Positions 12,691 to 24,792 of a stretch of DNA of 64,000 nt are shown here, piece after piece. The notes below the pieces were generated by a model. It was not told the DNA's origin. It made no database searches and worked only from the letters and a program-made list of their open reading frames with translations. This DNA is from Doryteuthis pealeii (taxonomy: Eukaryota > Mollusca > Cephalopoda > Myopsida > Loliginidae): positions 73,512,752 to 73,576,751 of the forward strand of contig CM042150.1 in the NCBI GenBank assembly GCA_023376005.1. Direction: 5' to 3'. A program made the position numbers and the translations under genes. How positions within the stretch are numbered: position 1 is the first letter of the stretch; each line of letters begins with the position of its first letter.

Positions 12691-12977
12691 TTCATTTCCA
12701 TTTTTGGAACACCTCAGGAATCAGAGAATGCTCCTGACCCTAAGCTTATTCAATAAACTGGGGTGGGGAGGTGCAACCTATTGAGAAAGACCTTTCAAAC
12801 TGGAATTGTGAGGGTTTGTACTTTAGGCTTAAAAAATGCAAGTAAAAAAACATTTGTCTGTGAATAAAATAAATTTATGAAACTAATTTTATCCATGATT
12901 TTAAGTTCTAAATCTTTTCAGTAATTATTAAGTATTTAACAATGGTGTAATTTCAACTTCACTATTTATAAAAATCA

Positions 12978-12981
12978 GGAG

Positions 12982-13045
<64 letters not shown>

Positions 13046-13050
13046 TATAT
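12978..13050. repeat. (CA)n-(TA)n microsatellite
   Basis: ACACACAC run passing directly into a ~50-bp TATATA run. Confidence 0.97.
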
Positions 13051-13154
13051 TTATCAACCGCTCCATATGAGTAGGATGTGACACAAGGTCAATTCCTTAA
13101 GCAGGTTATTCAGTTTTCCATATCCTAAACTGGTTGCCTAACCAAGTTAAAAAG

Positions 13155-13312
13155 CCCAGTATGCCCTACTATTTACACATAGCTGGAGGAAGAATAGTTG
13201 GATGTATACCTTTCCTAAGGGTATTAGCACTACGTGAAATGCAAACAACCTCGTTCCGGATTTGAGCTCATGTCATATCCACTTCCTATTATGATAGCTA
13301 TTACACTACATG
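13155..13312 (-). repeat. tRNA-derived SINE copy, second member of the 5000-5150 family
   Basis: On the minus strand it begins GGCATGTAGTGTAATAGC (A-box-like) and has GAGCTCAAATCCGG as B box, followed by GCATTTCACGTAGTGC. It differs from 5000-5150 at scattered positions, as expected for an old dispersed SINE. Confidence 0.68.
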
Positions 13313-13319
13313 CCTCTAA

Positions 13320-14290
13320 ATCAGAAGATATACATCAAATTATAAACTGTTTTTTTTTCTTGTTAAATTAATTAAATTAGATTAAATTAAATTAATCAAA
13401 ATTTATGTTCCTTTCTTGTTGAAGAAAAAGTTGTGTTTTTTTTAATCAATAATAACTAAAGAATTTTTCTTTAAATGCTGCAGATGATTTCATTTATTTA
13501 TCAGTGTTAAAATCTGTAATATTAACTGGGAAAAAATGAAAGAAAATTATATTAATGCTGACCTAGCAAAAAAAGGTCACAGTTTAGAAGGAGTCTAATC
13601 TTGTCAGTAAAGTTGTGTATGTTAGTCCAAATCAATACTGAGTAAAGTTTATTGAGTAATATGGCCAAGCTTCAGCTGTTGGCTAGACAGCCAAGATATT
13701 TTGAGTTTACTATGCTACTAATAAATAAATCAAAGTGCGTGGGCATTACATTAGCTATAGTACATTAAGTGGCCTTGTATAAACTTGTCTTTCTGCTCTG
13801 TTGAATGAATGGGACACAATGGCCTTACAAAAGTTCATGAAACCAATGCAATCAAGATAATAGAATGAAATCCAACTCAAATTCTATAAACGTTTAGATT
13901 AAGAAGTTGAAAATTTCAATGAAATTATTATTTGTGAAGAAGATCTGAATCATTTATATTTAATTTCATCACAAATTATTTCTTTTGGTATGTCCTTCTT
14001 TTCAAACCCAAGCCTTTCTCTGAAATACCAAAGTTAATCTTTAACCTATTCTAACTATAGCAAAAAAAAAAAAAAATAAAATAAAATAATGAGAATATTA
14101 TATAAGCTTTATAATTATCAATAAACATTTAAAAATGTAGCCCAACACTTTATAATATGCAAAACAATGTATAAAAATGAAAAAAAGAAAATGATCTAAT
14201 AGCTATAATAATAATTAAAAGTTAACTTTTCCATGTCAGAACTGAATCCTTTTGTACCTATGAGATTTTTGTGTACTAGATATTATTATA
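13320..14290. other. AT-rich sequence, nothing recognised
   Basis: Only A/T runs, including a short ATTAAATTAGATTAAATTAA tract near 13370-13395. No gene, SINE or palindrome identified. Confidence 0.55.
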
Positions 14291-15830
14291 GTGATGAATG
14301 AAACTGAATTTTACTCCTTCTTATCTACAAGGGAACAGATTCTTTATGTATATAATTTATCAAAGGGGAACAACCATGATGCTGATTATAATGATGCTTG
14401 CCATTGATATTTCATCTTTTTTTCTTCATTGTTATCATTCTTCTTCTTCTTTTTCTTTCTTCTTCTTCTTTCTTATTTTTTTCTTCTTCCCTCCTTTTCC
14501 TCTACCCCACACTTTCTTCAATGAAATAGATTCAGAGCGTCAAGGTAGTTTCCCCCTACCAGCAAATTTTCATTTTGTGCTTGTTGGCACTGTGTATGCT
14601 ACTGTTGCTGCTTACTGCTAAAGCTGTAGCTACCAGCACCAGTACAAACTGCTTGGACTACTACTGCTGCAGCTACCAAAACTGCTGCTGCTATTGCTGC
14701 TGCTGCTGCCGTTACTCTAAGAGCAGAGAGACAGAATCTCATCAAGAGACTCGAAGCTGCAGAGTGATCATGGTGAGAAATGGATCAATAGTTACGGTGT
14801 TCCAACTGTCCATGGCAGCAGAGACGACAGCTGCAGCTTCTGCTAGAAGGGAATAACGTAACATTATGGTGAGCCAACCTCACTATGATCATTAAACCAC
14901 TTGTTTAAAAATTCCTCCACTTAGCAGTGAAAATCGACTGTTTGAAATTCGTATTGATTTGCACCAATATTAATGATTGTTTAGATCTAACCAAGAGGAT
15001 AACGTGTGTGTGTATGCACTGGTCTGCTGTGTGTTTCCACCCCACCTTTGCTCCAATCCCCCTTTCTGTTTCAAACATGGTATGATCCCCCCATTCATTT
15101 GTTCTAGGTATGTTATACCAAATAGCTCTATCAGGTTGACAATTTCTATCATACGGAAGCTATGTGATAAGCAACACTTTAACAACACTAGCATCTGATG
15201 GCCATTTCTATCTGGATCTGCGGGCCTCTACACTTTACATCTACTGTCAAAATATCCAGTTCTCCATCTCTAAAGAGTAAGTGACATTTTTTTTTCTCTT
15301 TTGTTTGATTCCTTCCTTTTTGCTTTTCTTTTCTTCCATTCGTATTTTCATTGTCATTCTTCTCTTCTATTTTTTGTATCACATGTAGAAACTCTATTAC
15401 TTCTCCCTTTATACTATCACCTATCTTTACGTAACATACTAAATTTATGTACGGTTTATTTACCTTGTTCTCGTCGCTTAGTCTTGTGAATGTTGTGCTG
15501 TGCAGCCCTGTGCAGTCCCTGTATGTTACTATAATTGGCCGTCTCTCTCTCCCTCTACTCTACATCTCCTCTCTCCTCTCTCTATATATAAATTATGCCT
15601 CTATATATATATATATATATATCCGGTATGTTCCTATCTATCTATCTACTATTCTATCTATGCTATCTATCTATTTACCTCAGTCTGCTCATATCTATTC
15701 TCTTAGCCTTCTTGACCTTAGACTCGAACTAAGTTCAACCTATTCGCCGTCCTCACTTTCCGCTTCAAAGTGGCTATATGGTCCAAAGCAAAGTGACCCA
15801 CAAAATATTTCTGATCAGTGAAGTGCATGT
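14290..15830. other. Pyrimidine-rich and triplet-rich low-complexity stretch
   Basis: Contains (CTT)n at 14440-14480, a CTG/TGC cluster at 14640-14712, pyrimidine-rich text at 15540-15600, (TA)n at 15602-15621 and CTAT repeats at 15640-15680. Open frames here are short and biased by the triplet repeats, for example the Cys/Leu-rich frame at 14575-14856. They have neither a recognisable domain nor a convincing start. I treat the stretch as non-coding. Confidence 0.6.
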
Positions 15831-15839
15831 CAATAAAAG

Positions 15840-18660
15840 ATAATTTACAACTCGGCTTTGTATACCCCCAATAAAAACATATCAGTAATGTTGTGTGGTG
15901 GGGGAAGGTTTATCATGTTTTGCCCGAAGCAAGAAGAAGAAGGGTAAGAAGCTATAGTAAGTGTCATAGAAGAAAGAAGAAGAAGAAGAAAAACCTTGTA
16001 CCGTCTTTACCCGCATCGAATGTTTAAAACTCTATCCTAGATCGGTAAAATTACCTAAGTCTGCTAGTTCATTGCCTAATCTGAGCTCCCATGTCCACTC
16101 TTAACTCGGGATTGATAAGAAGAGTATTACAGTAGATCGAACTTAACGGATTTAAAATTCCACCATCGTATTCACCCGCCGAAAAAGACCCGCCTCCCCC
16201 TTAAAAATCAGGAATTAAACCGCTAACTTTAACTGAATCTTTTCAGTGTTGAGCTATTATTAATGTAAAAAGAAAGAGTATAATGCATCAGTTATTTAAA
16301 TTTAAAGACATTTTTCATGGTCAGTTTGAAGTACGTGTTTTGCAGGCGTAACATAGGTTCTCAAAGATAACGTGCGTTTCAAGTTAACTGACCGGTGAAG
16401 AAAAGCGTTGTTACCCATACATTTTAAATAAAATAACTGTTGCATTATATCTTATTATCGGCGATTAAATAGAAAAATATAATTACAACACTGAAAATTT
16501 CATTTTGTGTAAATTCGGTTTATTATATTCCTGATATTTTTCGTTAGTTTTTTTCTTTCCGGCGGTTTAGATAGACAATCAATACGTGATTAAGGAAAAA
16601 ATTTGGAAATTAGGTGTTCCCCCATTCAACAAGATTATAAAAAACAGATTCAGATTTCTAACCGATATTACTTTTGAGTTTCTCTTCGGTACTCTAATTA
16701 CCGTCGACTAGAGAATCAGCTAGATATGATGATGCCCTCAACGAGCAGGATGTGACACAGAGTTAATATTTAGGTGGAGTAAAGCTGGATTGAAATTCAG
16801 AGTTTTCTTTCCTCAAGATAGGCTGACCTTACCAAAGACTATAATGACCCAGTGTCGGTCCTGTTATTTACCTACTGTTAATTTAATCTGACCCAATCCG
16901 TACATATACCGCGGACTACTAAAGAGATTGTGCACATCTCTTAGGACAAAGTCAATTTTTAAGAAAGCATGTCTGGATCATTTGTAGGATAATAGTATAG
17001 TTTAATCTTAAGCTTCGCATAGCGTATTGGCACAAGGCACGAATTGTAAAGGTATCGCAGCACCAGTGTAGGCTTTCGAATTCATCGAGTCATGATCTCA
17101 GTCCTAACTGCCTAACACCACACTATAATCATCACTGATTATATACAGCCAGCATTAGCTATTAGCATATATCTACCATCTACTTCTATGATTTATAGAC
17201 TAAGCAGGTCACGTGGTAGAAATTCTCAGCAATCAACAGCACAATACATGGTTGTGTTAACTAGCTTAATCCGCTAGTATAACTGAGAGACGTGCCATCT
17301 CATATGTCACCCATTGACGAAATAAGGACCAGCCTAGAGTAACTAAGTCGAGCAACCCAATTGGTAGAGCAACCAATAGAGATTCATTTCCTCATCTAAT
17401 CATCGCTCTCTGCTTAACACTAAAAGGAAGACTCCGTCGGATCAAGACGGCTCTTGCTTAAGCCTAAAGGATGGACATCAAATAACATAATCGGTGGCAT
17501 ACGTGTGATGTTGGTGCAGATACTCAGCCTGTCCAGTTCACCTAAGTATCTCATTATATTTCTCTAAGCCTTACATAGCGTAAAGTTCTCTCACGATATC
17601 TTAATACTCACAGTACTCTCAGCTATATATTCATCCGTATCAGTCTTGAGCTGTGTCAACCATACACTTAAAATTGGAGTGAACCTAAAATCTATAAACA
17701 AATGATAGAAGCATGAACACATATAGTGCGTTCCTTTTGCTGATGCTATGTAAAAAAACATATTGTTAGCAGAACACATGGGTCAAAACGACAAATTTTT
17801 TCAAATTCTTTATATGGCTGCAGCCCATGGCCTGAAGGATTTGAATGACAAGGCTTGACCTGTCCTGATCCTTCCTTCCGTGGATACCGTGAGATCAGTG
17901 GAGAAGCCCTCTTCGGTTTAGATTAGAAATAGATTTTAGTCAGTCGGCGAGAAACCACGACGGTGGGTGAGTTCGTGTTATACACGCTCCGACTCGATCT
18001 GCGCAGGCTAGTCTGTGGTAATTTGCCAGAATAAAATATGATCAAAGTAAATCGAAGTCGTGTATTATCTGAAAAAACTAACAATGACACAGGGCTTCTG
18101 ATAAAGAGAAAAATTCCACAATGGAAGACCAGACACCAAGTCCCCAAGATAAGTCCAGGCCTAGAAGAGACCTAGAAGAACTAAAGATGTCAGAAGAACA
18201 GAAGAAGAATAGAAGTATGAAGTAAGAAATAAAGGGTATACAATAGCAGGGAATCGAAAAAGTGGCCCCAGGGAGACAAAGTCTTTACTGTTCAACGAAT
18301 CAAGATAAAAAAGACACTCTTAACTGCTGAACAAACAGACGAAAGATGCCGAGATTGATTCTGGATATGTGACCGTTAAGTTATACAAGATATACGTCTA
18401 TACTAGCATATCGTAGACACAGACTCAACAGCGCTTGGTAATAGTCAGTTTCTCGGCCCTGTGATCATTGGAAAAATCGCCGTTGAGAGATAGAGTAGAG
18501 ATAGGTAGATTAGATAATATGGTGCTATATTTAAAACAAACAGTACTCAACATCATTCATAGGAGCATTTATATTTAAGCTAAGCCAGCGTGGAATGAAG
18601 AGGCAAAAGACTGTCGCTAAAACAGGTGCCGTTGACATTTCATGTCCACGCCTACCTTCA
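15840..18660. other. TE-poor segment with higher GC and CpG
   Basis: By eye this stretch has many more CG dinucleotides than the rest of the window, for example CGGCGGTTTAG near 16560 and CCCGCCGAAAAAGACCCGCC near 16175. It lacks recognisable SINE, LINE or MITE signatures. There is a (GAA)n-like tract at 15930-15995. The longest frames (17591-17779 and 17923-18147, both minus) have no domain I recognise. Function unknown. Confidence 0.5.
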
Positions 18661-18667
18661 CTTTGAC

Positions 18668-18698
18668 CACACACACACACACACACACACGCCACACA

Positions 18699-18740
<42 letters not shown>
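18668..18740. repeat. (AC)n-(TA)n microsatellite
   Basis: ACACAC run with a GCCACACA interruption followed by TATATA, ending where the hairpin at 18741 begins. Confidence 0.97.
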
Positions 18741-18936
18741 GCTGTGATAGGAAGGAAAGTGGTCAAGAAATGATCAACTCAAAACAAGTCACAGGGTCGT
18801 ACGTTTCGTCTGTATGCACAGACTTTCTCAGCCCTCAGATCGGCTGAGAAAGTCTGTGCATACAGACGAAACGTACCACCCTGTGACTTGTTTTGAGTTG
18901 ATCATTTCTTGGACCACTTTCCTTCTAATCTACAGC
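18741..18936. repeat. Near-perfect 196-bp hairpin
   Basis: The left arm 18741-18833 and right arm 18842-18936 are reverse complements with few mismatches around an 8-base loop (CTCAGATC). Ends are GCTGTGATAGG-AAGG and the complement GCTGTAGATTAGAAGG. One internal mismatch sits within GGGTCGTACG versus GGGTGGTACG. No ORF uses both arms. Confidence 0.9.
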
Positions 18937-18975
18937 ATATCGGCGGATCCTAAACCCATCCACCCTTCCTTCAAT

Positions 18976-19031
18976 ATATAATATTATATATATAATATAT
19001 ATATATATATATATTATAATATATATATATT
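18976..19031. repeat. Interrupted (TA)n tract
   Basis: TATAATAT-interrupted TA repeat on the upstream edge of the LINE 3' end. Confidence 0.9.
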
Positions 19032-19390
19032 TCGCTATCATCTTGTGAGATGCACCTGCACTGCATGGCGAATTATTAGAAGGCCACCGACGCGTAGGGA
19101 GACCACGCCAAGGCTTCAAAGACGCTCTGCAAAAAAGACATGAGAAAGCCACATCAATACCAAAGACATGGGAGGTGGGTCAGGAAAAACGAGCGGCTTT
19201 AGTGCCTCTTACCAAATAAGACCACGAAAAGGTGAAAGAGAGGAAAGAAGCCATCACAGCAAAGAGAGCAGAAGGGAAGAAGAGACAGCAACAATCCCAG
19301 CAATCATCACTGTTTGTATGCAGTCACTGCACCGCGAGATTGTCATTCAAAACAATTGGCCTGTTCAGCCACTCGTATAGATGCAGTTAA
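19031..19390 (+). mobile_element. LINE 3' end: ORF2 C-terminus with zinc finger
   Basis: In the frame 19067-19390 the product reads GELLEGHRRVGRPRQGFKDA, then IPKTWEVGQEKRAALV, a single in-frame stop, a charged Lys/Arg/Glu stretch, and finally a CxxC...GLFSHSYRC finger before the terminal stop. The arrangement G-RRxGxPRxxFKD, xWE, basic linker and a terminal C2H2-like finger is the usual C-terminus of APE-type LINEs of the RTE/BovB-like kind in invertebrates. The copy is strongly 5'-truncated inside a TA tract. One stop codon and no frameshift suggest moderate age. Confidence 0.8.
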
Positions 19391-19442
19391 GAAACAAATG
19401 AATTACTACCGCCATCGTCTTTAGCAGATGAAGGATGCCAAC

Positions 19443-19454
19443 AATATATATATT

Positions 19455-19498
<44 letters not shown>
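19443..19498. repeat. (TA)n microsatellite downstream of LINE end
   Basis: TATATA run with one ATAATA interruption; the rest up to the N gap (19500-19802) is T-rich and featureless. Confidence 0.9.
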
Positions 19499-19500
<2 letters not shown>

Positions 19501-19802
19501 ATAAGTATTAATTTGAAAGCAATTACAATGCAAGTAAAAATAAAAACAAAAAGATGTTCTTTTTTGTCTTATCGATTTCAAAGTAAAACTTTATCTTCAG
19601 AGACGATTTTCGGAATGGACGCGTTTTTTTTTTGTTTTTTTTTTGTCGTTATTTTCTTTTTTTATGTTATAAACACGCGTATCGTGATGTTATTTTTTTT
19701 TAAACGTCGCGCGCAAAGCCGTGATGGACATTTAGCCTTCATTCCATTTCAATTTTATTATTTTTCATCTATTTATATATTTATGTAATAATTCATTTGG
19801 AT

Positions 19803-19902
19803 NNNNNNNNNNNNNNNNNNNNNNNNNNNNNNNNNNNNNNNNNNNNNNNNNNNNNNNNNNNNNNNNNNNNNNNNNNNNNNNNNNNNNNNNNNNNNNNNNN
19901 NN
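19803..19902. other. Assembly gap, 100 N
   Basis: A run of exactly 100 N. A round number is the usual placeholder for a scaffold gap of unknown size. It sits directly against the start of the right arm of the inverted repeat. Confidence 0.99.
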
Positions 19903-19929
19903 GCAGAATATTTGGATATTTTTTATTTA

Positions 19930-20152
19930 TTTTATTCTTATAAATCTTTTTGTCTTTTGACATCCATCATTCTTGCGAGAGTCTATTGGATATGTGCATG
20001 AATCTTGGCACAGGTCTGGGAAAGGTTGTATGTAAACCAGAAGTGGCCCATGCCACAGGTCTCCACTCTTCATGACATCAATGTTGTCCAAGAGGAATAC
20101 AAACTGCTAAACTACTTACTTGCATAACCCTTACACCACCTGAGCCTCTTCT
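19930..20152 (-). repeat. tRNA-derived SINE, inverted-repeat partner of 4528-4745
   Basis: Complement of the left-arm SINE: CATCCATCATTCTTGCGAG, GGAAAGGTTGTATGTAAACC and ACACCACCTGAGCC in order. Confidence 0.7.
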
Positions 20153-20644
20153 AACAGCTTTATTTCTAGTCATCAATTTATTCCGTATGATGAATTATTT
20201 GTGTAAATCTGCTGCTGATTTTCATTTATTTTTTATATAAGATTCTCTTTTGAAAGGGTGAAAATTACTTTATGTACAAATTGTTCTTCTTAAGACTTAC
20301 CTGCACTTGATTGATATAAATGAGAATCTTATTTTGTATACCTTTCATTTTTCTCATTGTTTTAAAATGATGAACAGATTATTTAGAATCAATAAACTCA
20401 CTTTATTTTAGCTTAAAATGCTCTGAAACACACACACATACACAAACTGATCTTTATCTTTCACCTGATTTCTAACTCGGAGCACATGGAAAAAAAAAAA
20501 AAAAATTGCAATCATTTTTGCTATAATTATTTATTTTACAACTTTCAATAATTTTATCTGTTATTTTTGAAATGCATTAAAATATCTTCTCTTGAAAGAA
20601 TGCATTGCATTAAGACAGCACCTAACCAAACAGTGTGGCATTCT

Positions 20645-21055
20645 CTGATGCCACGCCTAACAAATATGAGTTAATTATAAATGTGCCTGGGTAGATACAC
20701 CTGGACAACAACTACAGTATATCATGTTATAAGCTAGTTTAATTTTTTGACACTCCAGTTTACCGATGTAACTGATTCAGTTTGTAGGCTAATTTTCTTT
20801 GTTCTAAGGAATGTTATAACCTGTTTAGGAAAATTCCAGTGTGTGTGGGGGGGGGGGGCTGGAATTTTTCTAAACTGGTTATAACATTCCTTAGAACAAA
20901 GAAAATTAAGAATTGAATCAGTTACATTGGTAAACTGGAGTGTCAAAAAAATCAAACAAGCTTATAACATGATATACTGGAGTTATTGTATAGGTATATC
21001 TACCCAGGTACATTTCTCGACATTCATAATTAACTTGTGTTTGTTGGGTGTGTCT
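20645..21055. mobile_element. Palindromic MITE, inverted-repeat partner of 3645-4028
   Basis: The same foldback with a G-tract at 20848-20857 in the loop and arms bearing GACACTCCAGTTTACC on both sides. Confidence 0.75.
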
Positions 21056-23509
21056 GCAGGTGGTTTGATTATTTGGCTATATCAACTCAGTTAATCCACT
21101 AGACTAGATTTTTAAAATCTATAAGAATTAGTTTTAGTCATTCTTTAAATGTAGAATTTATAAAATTGAGTTACTTCCCTTGGACACTCAACTTACAATA
21201 TAAGTTGACCTGCAGTGGAATAGTGGGGAAAAATTAGTTTACCTGACCATTACTACTGTAGTGAGTTCAATTCTAAAGTGATGCTCTACAAATATTTCAA
21301 AGGAAATAAGAAATAAATATTGAGTTACTTCATTTGACAAGAATAAATACAAGTTAACTTGCTGTAGAATTGTGGTTAGCAGATTATCCAAGTTGACCAT
21401 TGCTACTGAAGTGAGTTTGATACTCACTGTGTAACTTAAATTGGTCTCATAATAAATTTCATAATTATATCAAATGAGATCACATCTATAATTAGAAAAA
21501 TGTATTTAAAACGTAGCATGATAACAGTAAGGACTTAACAAAATATTAATTTCATATATGCCATTATATTTAAAAGCATGAATAATAATTCTATATTTAT
21601 GGGGAGGTTGTGAAAATTTCTCAGTTCAATCAAGAAGGGAATGGCCTAGAACCATACTTTTGAATAGAAAAGGAATTAGATTGTTAATTGTTATTCTGTG
21701 TTACTCTCACCCTTAGCCTGGATTGAACCAGCAGTCTGGAAATGATGATTGTTAACTATTGGACAGTGGAACAGTCAAATACCCCCTCAGCTTAATGGAC
21801 TCTTCCTGGCAGTAGTGGCAGTAATTATTTAAGCTGGTTATAGTGGGTTCATTGGAGAACTAGTAACTGGATGGTTAGGCTGCAACATTTAAACTTATCA
21901 CAAATAATACTCTGCATATCTATTTCATAATTCACTATGATTGACACATTATTTCTAAAATTTCTTGTACCTTAAAAAAATGCCAGTCCCTTCTTGGTTG
22001 GTCCAAGAACTTTTCACCATTAACTCATAAATTATCAATATTATTCTCTTAGTCTTGTTCACTTATAGATCCTTATGCTTGAAATTACAAAGTCTAATGC
22101 TTATTATTTAAACCTTAATGCCCAACAAGGAATCATAATATTGTATGTTATCTTAAAGAATAATTGATTTTAATGGCATATAAACCCATCCAGGGTAATT
22201 TTATGCCTAGAGGTTAGGGAATCATGTTCATTGTAAATGCTATATTACATTTTTTTTTGTTGTTTCTTAAGAAGTTTTTGCACATTTTAGATATTCCTAT
22301 CTAATACAAATAATTAAACAGTTTCAAGTAATTATTTCTCTTTAATAATCATCATTTATATGGTTATATAGACAGTTATATGGTTTCAAATAAATAAAAT
22401 TAATAATCCTTAGTAAACAATTATAGCTTCAAGTAACAGTTAACACAAATAATTTACTGTTATGATATCAAGTATTCCTATCTAATAATAATAATTTTCA
22501 AATGAAAATATGTTTGCCTCTGTTGTTAATAAAACTTCTGAGATTGCCATGTTTTACTTATTAAATGAATAAAAAATTAAAACAGTAAAGTATACTGGTT
22601 TGTTTATTTATTTATTTGTTGTGACACATCACTGAATATTTTTTTTTTGAAATAGAATAATGACAGAATTTAAAGAATAAAGTTATTTTCAACCCGATCG
22701 AGAAGAATTAAAATTGTGTTGCTCCTAAGAATGGCAAGAGAAACATTCAATCTCTTGAAGCTTATTTTTTAGGTCAGCAGTTCTTAAACCAATCATGTGG
22801 AGTAGGGAAGATGTTTGAAGGCCTATGACACAAAACATTTCTACCACAATAGATATAAAAAGAAATCTACATGAAGATAGATAAGTAATAATCATAAAGT
22901 TCATGTGTGAACAGAAACATCAGATTGTATTAAGTTGATAATGGTGGAACAATTTATTTAACATTTAATCAAGACTATAAGACTTTATTTAGAGATCAGA
23001 GAAATTACTCCACTGTAGAATTTTAAAAAAAGATACAAAATTCAATTCCAGATCTGTGATGTTGATAACAGGCTGGTTGCCAGTTAATATAAAACCATTT
23101 AGATAAGTTGGTATATGAAATGTTAGGATTTTATTGTAAAAAGAAACAATAAATTAATTAAATCTGTTCTGTTGCATTTTCTTTGCACGTTGGAAATTCA
23201 ATTTGATTTCCTTCTGACTCAATCATTTGGCAAAAAGAATTTTTTAAAACAAAAAAACAAAGAATTGGAATTCCATCAACATTTTTTCTTAATCAGAACT
23301 GGAAATAAAATTCCTGTACCTTTTAGCTTTGGATGACTCTGGCTCCTGATGGAATTTTGCATTTTTACCAGTTATTATTCCTATTTGATAAGTTTTGTTT
23401 AGTTTAGCACATATACCTTAGCTACTTGCCATTACTAAATGGTCACTTATTTAAATATTGAGCAGTTGCATCATTGCTTAACTTGAAAGGAATTTTTAAA
23501 AAAACAACT

Positions 23510-23625
23510 TAGATTTGGCACAAGACTGCAAGTATATGGCACCCAGTGAGGATTAAACTCATTACTCAGTGTCAATTGATTTGCATTATTAACTTGCTAT
23601 TCCTTACACTATACCAAGTTACTCC
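23510..23625 (-). repeat. tRNA-derived SINE-like unit, partner of 1130-1250
   Basis: Complement carries TAGTGTAAGG and GAGTTTAATCCTC in the same order as 1130-1250. Confidence 0.55.
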
Positions 23626-24792
23626 TTTTCACTGATTTAAGATGATTCTTTTTATTATCTACTGATGTACTTACACAAGAATCTTTATCTTGATTATTAT
23701 CATAATTGCAAAATTTCACTTGACCTAAAGGACAAGATATCCTGTAAACATGAGAACAATCTACCTACTATCTATAGAGCAACAATTTGTCATAGCATCT
23801 AATTTGGATTTTGATCAGAAGAATATCAGAGCTTTTGAAATCTTCTTTGCAATATATCTACCATAAATTTACAAAGAATCTGAGCTTATGCTTTGCTGAT
23901 CCTAACAGATGTCAGAAGCTGGGATTAAAGTACACTATCTGTTCATCTCCCCAAGCAAGACAATGGGTAGGTCTTTTTCTTTATGTTAGAACTGGATGTA
24001 AGAAAAAAAAGGTGATTCTTATTCTAGAGATGCCAAGACATCACCTTCCAATTACACCAAAGGGGAGTTTTGGTGTAATCTAAGATCTTCATGATTATCG
24101 ATCATAGGAACCAGGCTATTTTTATCCTTACCCGTATGTGTGTATAGACCTCCTTATTAAACTGGTTGTGTGTTGCACATTGTTACTATAAGGAAGTAGT
24201 TATGGAGAGTGTAATAGTCAAAACAGTATGACTAAAAATCCACATGAGGGAACTTGTCTGAGTATATCAGAGTATAAAAATAAGAATTCCTCACCTCAGA
24301 AATTTAGATACAAATTAAATAGAGTCTTTTGGTTAAAAAACTCAGCATTGGAACAATGTCATTTGGTTGTGTAACATTATAAATTTGAGTCTGTTAATAT
24401 TTGGTGTCAATTAGTAGAATTAAACACATCCTAAGACAAGATACATCATTGTCATATGTCTTTTCTTTATTCAGTTAAAATTCTGTTTCCTCATTCAGTA
24501 AGAAATAGCAATAGTACCTAATAGAAATATGTGAGAAAATCTAGAAATATTTGTAATAAATGGCTATAATGTATGTTTGATGGAATAAGTGAGTTAAATA
24601 CCAAAGGGATTATTTATTAAGCCAGCAATGAACAATGAATGAAACATTAATTCAAAATGGTCCCCTTAGTATTCAACACACTTATTACAGCAAGCTTTTT
24701 ATTAGTCAAAGCAACTCTGAAACTTTCGTTTCCTTATAGTGTGAAGCAGCACTATTTTATTGCTTTTAATATCCCAAATCTCTGACTCTTGA

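Larger units (their letters stand above)
19903..24792 (-). repeat. Right arm of the ~4.8-kb inverted repeat
   Basis: Reverse-complement copy of 1-4773, beginning at the first base after the N gap. The SINE at 4528-4745 reappears inverted at about 19930-20152, the palindromic element 3645-4028 at 20645-21055, and the SINE-like unit 1130-1250 at 23510-23625. Differences are mostly single substitutions and 1-3 bp indels. I cannot tell from sequence alone whether this is a real inverted duplication or a second haplotype contig placed in reverse orientation. Confidence 0.95.

Noticed and set aside
14575..14856. Cys/Leu-rich 93-codon open frame that could look like a secreted cysteine-rich peptide
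   Set aside because: The cysteines come from a TGC/CTG triplet cluster, the cysteine spacing matches no known scaffold, and the surrounding sequence is low-complexity.
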